Assembly: GCA_032622095.1 (NCBI GenBank)
Contig: CP136067.1
Coordinates: forward strand, 181,694,556 to 181,758,555
Origin: Siphonodentalium dalli
Lineage: Eukaryota; Mollusca; Scaphopoda; Gadilida; Siphonodentaliidae
Reading direction: 5' to 3'
Length of the DNA: 64,000 bases
The translations under genes and the position numbers were made by a program. Positions 22,260 through 34,185 of this stretch are shown here, in pieces. A model generated the notes under the pieces. It did not search any database, was not told the origin of the DNA, and worked only from the letters and a program-made list of their open reading frames with translations. Each line of letters opens with the position of its first letter. The first letter of the stretch is position 1.

Positions 22260-23080
22260 CAGCAACAGGATATACATTCTAGACGTTTAGTGAAACATTC
22301 ATGTATCAAAATGAAGACCCCCACCTGGGGTCAATACTATGAACAATTTTATACCTGTAAATACAAATTGTATTTATTAATTTGTAATTACAAATTTGTG
22401 TTAACTATCACAGTGGTTTCATAGTACAGGGAAAATTTAGCCGTATTATTGTAATACCTTAGACTGGACGAGAGGTGAAACCCTAAAAGGCAGCTGTAAA
22501 ACTTAGAAAAAACTAACTCCCCACTCTGCTCCCATGCACCTGTTATCAGTGTTATCTGAATACCAGTTCAAACAAGAAAACCATAGTCAGAAATGGTAAC
22601 GCCACCAAGATCGTATTATTAGCCATAAATATAAATCATAATATAAAATATATTGGTTACATGAATGGACCGCCTCAGAATTCCGTTAAGATAAGTAATT
22701 CTTCAAATTATTACAATGAACTACGGCTTATAAATTACTGCAGGTTTCTCATTCGCCACACCAGAATGCTTCTAAATGCGGATCAAAGCTAAGAGTGCGT
22801 GGCACAGCCATTGTTCATAGACATTTTACAGATAGCGAGAATGATGCATGCTGGGAACGAAAGCATCCACAGCAAAGCCATGTGCTTACGGGGGCATGCG
22901 TTTATTATAGGGGATTTATGGTGGGCCTATAAAACTAATTATAACTTTGTTATCTGTCATAGTTTATGCGTGAAATTTTAAACATATATACCTGGACATC
23001 TACCCCTTCCAGAATGTTGAAAAACATTTTCAGTTGCTCATCGTATTTTTATAGACGAAATAGTCCGAAATTCCAGAAAA
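22260..23080. other. No gene seen
   Basis: AT-rich. The segment TATAAAATATATTGGTTNC...CAGAATTCCGTTAA occurs here (22640-22690) and again at 23900-23945, flanking the long-TIR element at 23082-23796. Confidence 0.5.
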
Positions 23081-23081
23081 T

Positions 23082-23796
23082 TGCGCTAACTGCTCAATGT
23101 TTTAATGTATTACAAAACGTCTGATAAAAATAGTTCTATCGGGAATATTCACACCATTTTTTTTCAGAGAACATAGTGTAAATATAGTCCTATCGGGATA
23201 TCGTAAAGGAGATTAATTAAACCCCTCAGACTGCCGAAACTGACGACATTAAATTCGCTTTTTCGTGTCCCGCGGAAATGAAACTTGTCTGTCCATTGAT
23301 GACGTTATTTATTTGACATAGTATTTTTTTCTTCTGTTGTATTTGAACACTTGTTGCACGCGCAGGCTGCACGATCATAATAACTTCAACCGATAAGCGC
23401 CGACTGATACCCGCGCAACAGTTTGTCTCAAATAAATTGTTATCAAAACGCAGGTTTATGGCCGCGGACATAAGCCGATTAAGTGTAATGTAATTTATCC
23501 ATGAATTTGACTGAAAAATTGTGATTCTATCACCATTAGCCACGAAAATGGGACCTCTAAACAGGCAAGTTTGATTTTCGGCGGACACGAACAAGCGAAT
23601 TTATTGTCGGCAGTTTCGGCAGTCTGAGGGTTAATTAATCCCGAATTAAACGGAACTACTTTACGATAGTCCGATAGGACTATGTTTACTCTATGCATGT
23701 TCTCTGAAAAAATAGTGTGAATATTCCCGATAGAACTCTTTTTATCAGACGTTGTGTAACACCTTAAAACATTGAGCAGTTATAGCGCAAACCGAA
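23082..23796. mobile_element. Foldback-type element with TIRs of about 215 bp
   Basis: The left arm (about 23082-23295, opening TTGCGCTAACTGCTCAATG) pairs with the right arm (about 23560-23796). Both arms contain GATAAAAA-AGTTCTATCGGG and CTGCCGA-type blocks. The 265-bp centre has no recognisable domain; the ORFs at 23226-23594 and 23495-23698 are not supported as genes. Confidence 0.8.
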
Positions 23797-24058
23797 ATGT
23801 GTTGTCTTGCAAGATATCCCACCGCTTTAGCTAAATTTACCTTCCTACAATATCCATAAAGAGGATCATATATTATATACCCACGGTTTTAATTATAGAA
23901 TATAAAATATATTGGTTTCGCGAATGACCAACTCAGAATTCCGTTAAAATAACAATAACAACCAGCACCTATAACGAACCGTTTTACTGGACTTGGGCTA
24001 CTGGTCGCGTAGTTCCGACTTTTAAATAAACGGAATTTCCAACTCTATAAATAAAAGC

Positions 24059-24142
24059 CCCACAATGCATTCGCCCTGTCCACCACGCAATATCAAAATC
24101 TCAGCAGCTAGATACACCACAGGTGGCGTAATAAATGCTCTT
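24059..24142 (-). pseudogene. Partial copy of the small secreted-peptide ORF
   Basis: The minus-strand reading gives ITPPVVYLAAEILILRG then GQGECIVG, matching the signal-peptide part of the ORF at 26252-26443 (ITPPSVVLLAFGFF...GVQGECILG). Similarity stops after the Gly. A relative of the 13-bp motif (AATAAAGAGCATT) lies just upstream in this orientation. Confidence 0.45.
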
Positions 24143-24208
24143 TATTATTTCCATATCAGGAATACAGTAACAAACAAGACAGCAGTAAAATAAATGGGGA
24201 CAAAAAGT

Positions 24209-24480
24209 TAGTGTAATCATGTATGAAATTTCCAACTGTTAAAATTCTTTATAACAGTTGTGACTCCCACCCCCTCAAAATACCTCCATCATTCGATCCC
24301 CGTCCCCATCATAATGGGGACAATAATTACTAGTTGGGATACCAGGCAATGGTAACCATGTATTTTAACCTTTATGTTGTAGTGTAATAATGTATGAAAT
24401 TTCCAACTACATGTGCATTAACTTTTTTTTACAAAAGTTGTGAATCATACACACTCAAAATCTAACTTCCACCCCCACCC
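24209..24480. repeat. Direct repeat of period about 171 bp
   Basis: Two copies of TAGTGTAAT-ATGTATGAAATTTCCAACT followed by AAAGTTGTGA and CACTCAAAAT start at about 24209 and 24380. The string GAAATTTCCAACTG recurs elsewhere (29.1-29.3, 43.07, 61.7-61.9 kb). Confidence 0.6.
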
Positions 24481-25323
24481 CACTACACTGTCCCTTCCAC
24501 TTAAAAACATTCTGGAGATCAAGTTGGCCACAGGTGTTCAGTTATTTTATACCATGACTCCCTATTGTACTGTGTACAAACATGCTATATAATATATTTG
24601 TGCTGTACACCCTACTGTGTGTGAACAGGAGTCCGACCGTCGGTAACACGTTTCTACTGTGGGTAACACGTTTTAATGGCATTTCAATGGTTAAAGTTTA
24701 TACCCATAGTAGAACTACATCCGAGTTGACCTTTCATTAACCTTCCATGACCTCGATCAAAATCACTCTATTTTTAAAATGTAGCGCCTCGCGATGAAAA
24801 CAATTTGATACTTTCGATTCAATTGAATATTATACTCACTAATGCGATAAAAACGAACAGTTATTTCCGTGGAAATCACATCCAGATCAACAAATTGAAC
24901 ATATATTTCAAGAAATAGACGTAAAAAACTCGAACAACAAACGGTGGATTTCAAAATGACTTTCGTGGTTTCCTGTTCACTGTACGGCGGAGAAAAAAAA
25001 GTTCCCGCAATGTGTTATATTTATATTCATTAAATTCGTATTCCCATATATATATTCATGTTGTTTATTTATGGCGGTTTCATCATGATTACAGTTTATT
25101 GTGAATTGGCTACAATGATACCATATTCGTACAATTGAATGTTGACCTAATTCAATGTATCAATACGCCTGATCAGCTGTGATAGTGTACGTCGATGTAC
25201 GGCCAAGTGTGGGGAACACAACGGGGATGATTGTGAATGGTGCGACAGAATCATCTTAATTTAAGTGGGTTTATTTCGATTTCATAGCAGTTGTTGCTCC
25301 TGTACCGGTCATGGTATAAACAA
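24481..25323. other. No gene seen
   Basis: AT-rich sequence with no recognised domain. A short duplicated GGTAACACG string lies near 24640-24670. Confidence 0.4.
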
Positions 25324-25465
25324 AATACACACGTAGTGTTTCTGAATACCAAATTTACACCACTCGTGGGATTGATGATTTACCACACTCGCTAAAGCTC
25401 GTGTGGTAAACCATCAATCCCACTCGTGGTGTAAATTTGGTATTCAGAAACACTACGTGTGTATT
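25324..25465. repeat. 142-bp near-perfect hairpin
   Basis: Arms of about 65 bp: AATACACACGTAGTGTTTCT at the left edge, its complement at the right edge, meeting around GCTAAAG near 25391-25397. It resembles the hairpin at 30250-30388 in size and layout but not in sequence. Confidence 0.9.
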
Positions 25466-25889
25466 CTATATATACCCCACGTGTCTTGGACTGTTGCCAA
25501 ATTCACAGTGCTCCATTAGAGGGCCTGCTTGGACTGTTGCCAAATTCACAATGTTAACTGCAGAGAGGTTGTATGTTATTGGAGACGTTCTAATATGACA
25601 ATAGGCTGGCCTAATTAACGAACCATGCACAGCTAAATACACACAAGCAACTTTTAATCTTCAAATAGATACAATTGTCGGCCTCCAAAATTCAATATAC
25701 TTTCTTATATACAAACAAACATTGAACTCATACCATTGTTTCACTTAACCAAAATAGCGAATTTCCCCAAAAGAACGCATATAGACTGCGCATGCAGAAA
25801 ATAAAAGATGGCCGTTACTAAAAAAAAAACAGACATGCGCACTCCAATTAAAATTACCCATAATTCAGTTCACTACACCAGGGGGCTCC

Positions 25890-26370
25890 CAACAGGTTAT
25901 ACAATGTTTTCAGGCTATCAGATTATTTATATTTTCGACTTTAAGTTTACAATTTGAGCCTGTCCTCACTCTATCGATACGATTTATCATAAACATATTA
26001 TACACCAGTGGCGTTAACTTTACAACTTCGGCATCTACGTGATTATATCGGTACGATTCAGTAAGGTACAAACAATCTCCATAAAATACAGAAGGGGCTC
26101 CCAATAGGTTATTCCCATTTATTATGGGCTCCCAATAGGTTATACAATATTTTCAGGCTATCAGATTATTTATATTTTCAACAACATATTATTACACCGG
26201 TGACTTTAAGTTTACAATTTGAGCCTGTCCTGACTCTATCGATAGGATTTATCATATTTTCATAAACGTATTATACACCGCTGGCGTTAACTTTACAATT
26301 TCGGCATCTACGTGATTATATCGGTACGATTGAGTAAGGTACAAACAATCTCCAAGAATACATTCGCCCT
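25890..26370. repeat. Tandem duplication of about 240 bp carrying a small ORF
   Basis: Copy 1 (about 25890-26095) and copy 2 (about 26128-26370) share GGCTCCCAA-AGGTTAT and TTCAGGCTATCAGATTATTT at one end and GGTACAAACAATCTCCA at the other. Copy 2 has an extra 25-30 bp insertion (ACATATTATTACACCGGTG). Confidence 0.8.
25910..26104 (-). pseudogene. Paralogue of the small secreted-peptide ORF, lacking the signal peptide
   Basis: The minus-strand reading shares GDCLYLTESYRYNHVDAE and VVKLTPLVYN with the ORF at 26252-26443 but begins after the signal region and continues to a different C-terminus. The substitutions seen are E/Q, V/I, L/A and M/T. No independent evidence of expression. Confidence 0.3.
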
Positions 26371-26443
26371 GTACTCCATGCGATATAAAAAAACCAAATG
26401 CAAGTAACACCACGCTAGGTGGCGTAATTAGACGGACAAGCAT
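26252..26443 (-). CDS. Hypothetical 63-residue secreted peptide
   Basis: The ORF is MLVRLITPP, a hydrophobic stretch (SVVLLAFGFFISHGVQG), then a short tail GECILGDCLYLTQSYRYN... ending MKI. The N-terminus looks like a signal peptide cleaved before Glu-Cys; the mature part would be about 37 residues with two Cys. A paralogous reading in the other tandem copy (25910-26104) keeps DCLYLT-SYRYNHVDAE-VKLTP with a few substitutions. No family was recognised. It could be a chance ORF in a repeat, or one exon of a spliced gene. Confidence 0.3.
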   Translation of the reverse strand: MLVRLITPPSVVLLAFGFFISHGVQGECILGDCLYLTQSYRYNHVDAEIVKLTPAVYNTFMKI

Positions 26444-26444
26444 A

Positions 26445-26955
26445 TAGAGCTAAAATAACTGACAACAATTTATATGGCGAAGTTACAATGCGTGCTATAA
26501 TATTGTGATTATCACTAACGCCGGTACTATGAAACTATGAGCTAACAAAATCTCGCAAATTTCACAAAGATCTACTGCTGATTATTGTAGATTGCTTACG
26601 GACAAACATTTGCTTGTGAGTGATTCACAATATATTGAATCACGGCGGGCCAAAGTTACAAAAGAAATAACCAATCATAAGTTGAGAGGTGATCGCTTCT
26701 CAGAGCTATCCAATCGGTTCACGGATTGCTAAGTTGGTGACCACTTGTCTGCGCAAGTTAACAATTAAACGGTTCGTTTGTAGTGTGTGTTTGTAAGTAC
26801 AAGTCAGTGTAATAACGAGTACTACAAACAATTTGGTATCATTGTTTTTACAAATTACAAATTTACAATCATTCAGTTTGTGAAAATAAAATATTATTTT
26901 GATGGTATAGCATTATATATATTGTGACCATCCTATTATTTCAAACTGATCCGCT
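26445..26955. other. No gene seen
   Basis: AT-rich spacer before the TIR element at 26956. Nothing recognised. Confidence 0.4.
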
Positions 26956-27479
26956 ACACTCTTAGAACAAATGTGTATAAATACTACACAAAATGTGTTA
27001 CATTTGATCTTAAACAAAATTGTGTAGAAATGACACATGACATATAATTATTAAATGTGTCGGTGGAATATCATCAACGTTGAATATTATTGAATATGTG
27101 AGTGTATCATAGTTATTAGATGAAATGTGTTCTATTGGAGACACAAAACTCGTAAAGGCTACAACAGAACAAACAATTGGCAGCAGCTTTAAACTTTGTT
27201 ATACACTATGTTTGTGTAAAAACTGAACAACACGTAATTGTGTAGCACAAAGTTTTAAAGTATCTGCCAATTTTTTATTATGGCAGCTTTTACGAGGTTT
27301 ATGTCTCAAATAGAACATATCTCATCTATTAAATATAATATACTCACATATTCACTCATATTCAATGTTGAGAAAATTCCACCGACACATTATGTCATGT
27401 TGCATTTCTACACAATTTTGTTTAAGATCAAATGTAACACATATTGTGTAGTATTTATACACATTTGTTCTAAGAGTGT
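26956..27479. mobile_element. MITE with TIRs of about 190 bp
   Basis: The ends ACACTCTTAGAACAAATG and complement are perfect. Long inner pairing continues through TTGATCTTAAACAAAATTGTG and the TGTCGGTGGAAT block. The 70-residue ORF at 27280-27492 lies inside the right arm and is not a gene. The superfamily is not certain (hAT-like ends are possible). Confidence 0.8.
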
Positions 27480-27767
27480 ACTCTTATCATAACACATCGA
27501 GGCAGTAACGTGGCTCCATTTTATCGGGAGGGGGTGTATCGAAACAGGGACGTGCTAATGGTCTCGGTTATAGGAGTGGTGCGGGGGCCCCGTGGTCCAG
27601 TCGGTAGTGCCAGGTGCATTACACCGTCACAGGCCGTCCATCGCTGACGAAGCTGGTCCAACCCCGTCATATGGAGGGTGACCGGAATCGTGTATCTGGG
27701 CAAGTTTGTCAGTTGCTTTCCGGGGGTCGGTGGTTTCTACACGCAGTGGGACGATTTCTCGGTGAAA

Positions 27768-28448
27768 TCAAGCCTCTGCATGGTCTTTCCTCCACCCGTA
27801 AAATTCACAACGTCGTGTGTGGCCTAGCGATAAACGATAGTGAACACGGGAATCGTGCACACTGCCAGGTAAGCGTGTACTGGCGAAATAAATGTACAGG
27901 TCTGGACCACAAACAATTGCACAGTTAATGGAATGGACATGGTGCCTATTCACATAACTCCGTTCGTCGACAGCAGGGGGGATAACTCTGATGTGTGAAC
28001 CGTCTACCAATCCACACACTCCCGGAATACCGCTGATGTCGAAAAAGTTCTCTGCAATTTGAACTGGGTTCCTTGGCCAGCGAATAACATCCGGTGCTAA
28101 ATCCACTACGAGTGGTGCCACCTTATGCACAACTCGTTTCACGGTGTCTCTTCCAATGCCATGGCAGTCTTTCACCATATGGTAAAAACCATTCGTTCCC
28201 ATAAAATGAAGGAAAACTAAGATCTGCTGCCGTGGTGTCAGTGGTCTGCTACGTCCGGTCATTGGCAATAGATAATCGCCAATCTTCTCCACCAATAACT
28301 CCACCACACTTTCGGGCACCCTGTACCTCTCCCGGAATTCGTACAGCAATGAAGTTTCGAACCTTCTTTCTAAAAAGATACGTTCTCGTCTAGGAGGACG
28401 CCCGCCAATAACCACCAAATCGATATCCTCATCGGAAGAATACGCCAT
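27768..28448 (-). pseudogene. HARBI1-like (PIF/Harbinger) transposase, C-terminally truncated
   Basis: From ATG at 28448 (MAYSSDEDID) the frame reads a helix-turn-helix N-region (FLHFMGTNGFYHMVKDCHG) and the DDE nuclease start: GLVDGSHIRV (first acidic residue) and STRLPGSVHDSRV (second). It stops at 27768 before the third catalytic acidic residue, and no downstream frame restores it. HARBI1-type proteins are normally about 350 residues; this has about 226. An upstream in-frame Met at 28523 is less likely because a TATA-like TATATATATA lies between (28479-28488). No terminal repeats with TWA duplications were found. It is either a broken transposon or a decayed domesticated copy. Confidence 0.75.
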
Positions 28449-28478
28449 TGTAAATGAATAGTTCAAAACAGCTAAATG

Positions 28479-28488
28479 CAGTATATAT
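28479..28488 (-). promoter_or_regulatory. TATA-like box before the HARBI1-like ORF
   Basis: TATATATATA about 35-40 bp upstream of the chosen ATG on the minus strand, preceded by GCCGGG. Only position and composition support it. Confidence 0.3.
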
Positions 28489-28523
28489 ATACCCGGCGTA
28501 AAAATAAATAGGACAAACTTCAC

Positions 28524-29890
28524 TCACCGTTAACATTCTTGGATATATCATTGATTATGGAAATACATGTTACATGATAATGTTGGCTATAATCCGCAAG
28601 TATCACTCACTATTTGTATTAATCAACAACTTTTGTCAGAGATGTTGTGACTCATACGATTTGGCGGCTACTCGCCCCTTCCTATTCTGAACAGCTGTAA
28701 TGTGCCAGGCATCGTGTTCCCAAGACCACTATCGCATGTCCCTGTTTATGAGATTTCCATTGATAACACATTTCCATAAGGGAGAGGGGGGCTACATCCC
28801 TGCGAATAAGATGGTTATATACTCTGGTTTAAGGATGTGAAAATCGACAATTTATGTTTGACACCCTATATAGGCATTCTACACAAGTTCTTTAACGTTG
28901 TAACTTTCAATAAATTGGGTAATTTCAGTAGTTACAAGGAACACATACTGCTACCTCACATCCAAGCTGACACCCCATAAGGTTTGACAATTTATAAATA
29001 TAGGCCATTTCAATCCAAACTTTTGACCAAAGGAGGTAAATATGCAAATGTTGGTCTAAAACAAAACATACCCTTTTATAAATTGTTGGAAAAAACAAAA
29101 TAACAGAACAAGTTCAACCTATTGTTGTTGTAAAATTTCCAATTCATGTTGTTTCAGGTATCAAATTTCCAGCTGTTGAACGTGTTGATAAAATGTTTGG
29201 AGCGAGAAACATAACCCAACCCCCTTGTCGCGACGTCCCTGTGCGTTGTACTTGAGATTTCCAGCTTACAAAATATTTTCACGAGGGTGTGAATCGACCC
29301 CTTGTCGCCACGTCCCTGCGTATCATAGATATATATATTATCCGGGTTAAGGGTGCGAAAACTGAAAAAATATGTTTCATAGTACTCGAACATTCTTTGT
29401 GATTGGAGATATTTGTAAATACAAAGAACACGTACTATTTGTGATTTATGTTTGTAATCGTAGGTTCATAGTATTGGCGGAATGATAAATTGTTATTTCT
29501 TACAAACAATTGTAGATTCTTACAAAGAAAAAGTTTCATAGTATTGACCCCTGGCGGTGTCAAACATTTTTTTTCCGGGAACGTATACTATGATGGGGTT
29601 GGTGGGCGTCCATTCGCGCTGTTACACGAGCATCTGTTACGCCCTCCATCCGCTGGGGACCTTAACTCGATTCAATTGTTTTTGAAAGTTATATGTTGTA
29701 TATGCGATAAATGTAGTAATACCCATTTATATGCAACAAAACTACTTGACTTAGTGTAAACATAATTTATTGCATAATAACGCAACGGGATTGATACACA
29801 CGTTTTGCAACTTAAAAAGGGTCTCTCTCCCCACATATAACGAACATAAAATACAATTACACACGAACATGATAATTCATATCTGTAACA
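28524..29890. other. No gene seen
   Basis: Several near-repeats of TTGTCGC-ACGTCCCTG (29226, 29299) and AAATTTCCA(A/G)CTG-like strings (29132, 29163, 29253) suggest fragments of a diffuse repeat family also present near 42.86 and 43.1-43.2 kb. Confidence 0.4.
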
Positions 29891-29904
29891 TCACTTATAA
29901 CGAT

Positions 29905-31040
29905 ATAGATAGATAGATATAGATAGATAGATAGATATATTTATTGCAATATATACACCAATTTATGGCAATTGCACAATTGGAAATAACGAACATATAT
30001 ATCATAAACAACATAATAACAAACAGAACATAGCTAATTTCTAATATTGATAATGCCACATTTGCAATTATCACATAATTTGCCCATAAAAGCAGTTTCA
30101 TAATTATCGATAAGAGACACGTTTAATATCAGCGCGTGCGATGACGTCACATCGTTCTTCAAATGACTTGCGATCGCTGCGGGTTTTATCGTTGTTTTCG
30201 ATGGATATTTCGCATTGCTTCGCGTTTATTTGATCATGTGATAAAAAGTATCTCACACTCGTCCTATTTTATACGTAATTTATCAACCTCGTCCACTAAA
30301 TTCTATTTGAGCCTCGGTAAACCTCGGCTCAAATCGAATTTAGTGAACTCGGTTGATAAATTCCGTATAAAATATAAACTCATGTGAGATCCTCTATTTG
30401 TCAACTACTAATGAGCTGTTTTCTCCGAATGAAGAATAACCGGATCATGTTGCACAAATAAGCAGTTATTTTCCCATGCTTGTTTTTCATAATATTAAAT
30501 TTTTTTTCGCTTCGTTCATCTTGTAAAAATTCGGTTCGTTTCTTTCAATCGTTTCGAACAAATTATGTCTGAGATCCTTATAGGCATCGCATTCAATGAC
30601 AAAATGTATCTCCGTTTCAATTCTATTCTGTTTGCATACAGGGCATATTCGCTTTTCTAGTTGTATCTTAGGTTGTCTGTGTCTCCCTTTTTCTATTTCT
30701 AGAACATGATTACTCGCGCGAAGTCTAGTAAAATATGATCGAGCTTCTTGTGATTTCGTACACATGAGATATGGTTCAAGGATATATTCTTCCTTGAATA
30801 ACCTGTAAGTGTGTAATTTGTTTTTTCCACCCAATATATCGTCGTCGAATATATCATGTTTAAACTGCGAGATGTGTTCTTGTTTTAACTTCACGACCAA
30901 CTGCCTCACATTCATTCCTGAAAAAGTATTATCATCGTTTAGTCTAACATCCCATTTCGATAGTTGCGTGGCCCAAGATGAAAGTTTACATGTTATTGAT
31001 TCTTCAAAAGACCCGGATAAAAAATTGTTACTATTTACTT
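29905..31040 (-). pseudogene. LINE 3' end: C-terminal coding tail, UTR and (TATC)n tail
   Basis: Minus-strand reading from about 31035: WATQLSKWDVRLN, MNVRQLVVKLKQEHI, ARSYFTRLRASNHVLEIEKG, then the zinc knuckle RICPVCKQNRIETEIHFVIE (C..C...H...C) and a TAA-ended tail near 30490. This is the common C-terminal part of jockey-like LINEs; RT and endonuclease are missing. The 3' UTR ends GCAATAAATATATC and a GATA/TATC repeat (29905-29938). The 142-residue frame is intact, so the insertion is fairly young. Confidence 0.8.
30250..30388. repeat. Imperfect 139-bp hairpin inside the LINE fragment region
   Basis: Arms ATCTCACACTCGTCC...TTTATACG and their near-complement enclose GAGCCTCGGTAAACCTCGGCTC. 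It lies in the LINE's 3' UTR side, so it was probably inserted after or carried with it. The layout is like the hairpin at 25324. Confidence 0.75.
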
Positions 31041-31706
31041 ATTATATTATGATATAATCTTAGTGTGACCATAACGGTGGACATTTCACTTTATGGGGGT
31101 GTTCGTCTCGTGTGGTTGGTGGTTCAGGTGAATTTCCGCGTTCTATGTAGTGGTAATACAACATGTAGTTACTTTCGTTTTGCGGCAGAGGTTTGCAAAT
31201 TAAGGTGTTTAATTAAAGTTTAAACCGCGATGTCGAGGTTATGTATAATTGAACAGCCCTAAATATGTTCCGGTTTTGTGTACTATTCAGAGTAGTATCT
31301 CCAAGGAGGAGTTTCTCGAGGTTAATATTTTATATACCCAGGGTAGCAAGTTGCTGAAACAAACATCGTTGATCTGTATAAAATGGACAAAGTCAAACTG
31401 AGCTAATCACATACACCAACATGCAATAGGTAGTTCATGGGGAAACTGGTGAAAATTCTAATATTCTTCCGAAAGTTTTATTTCGTGTTGGTAGGGGGCG
31501 TGTATGAAAACTAATCGGAAAAAACTTGCTAAAACGGAACAAAAATTATGGTCGAGGGATGGGTGGGTCTCAAGAATGGCCAATGGTAAAGAATCATCAT
31601 ATACTGTTATCTCAAAGATAGAATTGTATGTACATGTTATAAATTATATATACAATATGGTAACTGTCATGGATGGATGGTGATCTGCGAGCGATAAGTT
31701 TTCATA
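31041..31706. other. No gene seen
   Basis: Low-complexity AT-rich spacer between the LINE and a MITE. No domain found. Confidence 0.4.
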
Positions 31707-32173
31707 CATGTGACCCGCCATATCAAATCCAGTCGTAAGTCGGGATTTTTTTTTACCCTGTGCCAATGCATTCTGTTATATATGCGAGTCGACCATAGGT
31801 CGCCTCGCATATATAAGAGAATGCATTGGCCTAACAATTTTTTACAATTTTAATATTTTTTTCTTGTATTCTTTAACAATTTTATAATTTCACCCATACA
31901 GAGCCCCAGACAAACGTGAGCAGACGACACTCTTCTATATGCTTCTATATATGTGTGGGGCTCGCTGCAGGGTAATGGATGTTTTTTATTTTATGTCCTA
32001 AAAATTGTAAGAAACATTTATTTAAAAAAAAATGATAAAAAATTGTTAGGCCAATGCATTCTCTTATATATGCGAGGCGACCTATGGTCGACTCGCATAT
32101 ATAAGAGAATGCATTGGCACAGGGTAAAAAAAATCCCGACTTACGACTGGATTTGATATGGCGGGTCACACAT
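31707..32173. mobile_element. MITE of the GTGACCCGCC family, copy C
   Basis: Complete outer TIRs (TGTGACCCGCCATATCAAAT and complement). Both 67-bp hairpins are present (31763-31829 and 32051-32117). Its core is inverted relative to copies A, B and E. The repeated ORF CANAFSYICEST seen in every copy is just the hairpin translated. Confidence 0.9.
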
Positions 32174-32766
32174 GTCTGAATTTGTTATACCCAGACACCC
32201 CCTGGTACAAACAGAAATTAAGTCATTCCTCTGAGCATGTTTTGAGTGGATAGCTCCGTTACCTTAAATACACTTAAAATGTTGTCCACCATACGAAGGC
32301 GTTATAATACTAGATTGATATAATTAGCAACGTAACTATAGCCGACGTGTTTTCAGTCGGAAAGCATGCATAACGGATTCTCATTATTATGTCATAATAT
32401 ACGTATATAATTAAACCATGAATGGGAAAATAGTATATGGCGATAGATAGTTGGGTATTATGACATATTGTATAGCGTTACAATGGCTATATATGGGGCC
32501 AACTGATTTCAAAGCTGAACTATTGATAAAGATATGCTATAAAAATGATTACTGACCTCTTAGATAAAATTACACAAATAATTATTAATTCAATCCAAAC
32601 AATAATTGAGAATACAAGAATTGGCACTACCACAAAAGCTTAAGATAAAAGGGCGTAGTGTCGGGATACAGAATGTCTTTGACGTGGGTAACGGTGGGTT
32701 CATGGGTTCATGCTAAATAGCATAAAAGTATGAAAAACAACAATCATGAACAAGTACATGAAACAA
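32174..32766. other. No gene seen
   Basis: AT-rich spacer; nothing recognised. Confidence 0.4.
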
Positions 32767-33302
32767 TGGCTGCGGACACACATAGCAAAGTAGCGATGGC
32801 ATAGTAGGTGTGACAATTTATTATGGTGGAGTTTGGTGACAATTGGTCGTCAAAATTTATATGCCATTGCTAGCGATGTCGCCCGCTGCATATTCGCACA
32901 ATGAGTCTTCCAAAGTTCGTTATAATCAGCCTTTTTCTGGTTTTGGTTCTTGTATAGTTCGCGTTGTTAATTCCAGATCATATCAATAAAACGTGCATGA
33001 TACTACGTGCATGACATGTAAGTGAATGAGGGGTTGCCACGGTTAAAAACAATTCTGGACGATCGATCGTGCAATTATATATATCGTAGAGAATACAATG
33101 TACCAAAACGTAATGAGTAGAGATCAGCCTTGGAGAAGGGCAATGGGTTAATTGGTCCAGTCAACTCATTGTGCGGAAACTCAGCGGGCGACATGACTAT
33201 CTATGGCACAGAATTATGACGACTAATTGTCACCAAACTCAATCATAATAAATTGTCACACCTACTATGCCATCGCTACTGTGGTACCTGTGTCCGCAGC
33301 CA
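32767..33302. mobile_element. Long-TIR nonautonomous element, copy 2
   Basis: Same TIRs as 12901-13588 (TGGCTGCGGACACA...), about 150 bp shorter. A central block with GGACGATCGATCGTGC and CAAAACGTAATGAGTAGAGA is shared with copy 1 in inverted orientation. Confidence 0.8.
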
Positions 33303-33505
33303 ATAGAACATCGTTGGTCTTATTTTCATTATTACTAACTCTCCAATAATGATATTTCGTATGTCAAAACTATTGTTATGTAGACATTACTGTTACAGTG
33401 GAATTATTGATAAAAGTTCAACTAATCCAATAAGATACCAAAGTTTAATTTGATCTTAAACATTGAAAAATGTCATTGAAAGCATTGCAAAATATTGTTA
33501 AGATC

Positions 33506-33970
33506 ATATGTGACCCGCCATATCAAATCCAGTCGTAAGTCGGGATTTTTTTTACCCTGTGCCAATGCATTCTCTTATATATGCGAGTCGACCATAGGTC
33601 GCCTCGCATATATAAGAGAATGCATTGGCCTAACAAATTTTTACAATTTTAATAATTTGTTCTTGTATTCTTTAACAATTTTATAATTTTACCCATACAG
33701 AGCCCCAGACAAACATGAGCAGACGACACTCTTCTATATGCTTCTATATATGTGTGGGGCTCCCTGCAGGGTAGTGGATGTTTTTTTATTTTATGTCCTA
33801 AAAATTGTAAGAAACATTTATTTAAAAAACATGATAAAAAATTGTTAAGCCAATGCATTCTCTTATATATGTGAGGCGACCTATGGTCGACTCGCATATA
33901 TAAGAGAATGCATTGGCACAGGGTAAAACAGTCCCGACTTCCGACTGGATTTGATATGGCGGGTCACATA
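33506..33970. mobile_element. MITE of the GTGACCCGCC family, copy D
   Basis: Both outer TIRs and both 67-bp hairpins (33562-33628, 33850-33916). Core orientation is the same as copy C. Confidence 0.9.
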
Positions 33971-34185
33971 TTCAGACTAAAATATTTAAACTTACCACAC
34001 GTTTATCGATGTTTGTTGACAAATCACCACAACAGTTTTGTTTACATGCCAATGGTTTTAACACGCGAAATTTTTATTTTTAGAGAACTTTCAATAATGA
34101 ATATAAGAACATAGTTTATCTATTGATCCATGTTCATCTTATAGTTGTGATGATATACTGTTATATTGTTTGCTCATTTACCCAT

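Noticed and set aside
27588-27670. tRNA gene
   Set aside because: A-box-like TGGTCCAGTCGG and B-box-like GGTCCAACCCC are present but about 60 bp apart, and no cloverleaf could be drawn. At most a tRNA-derived fragment.
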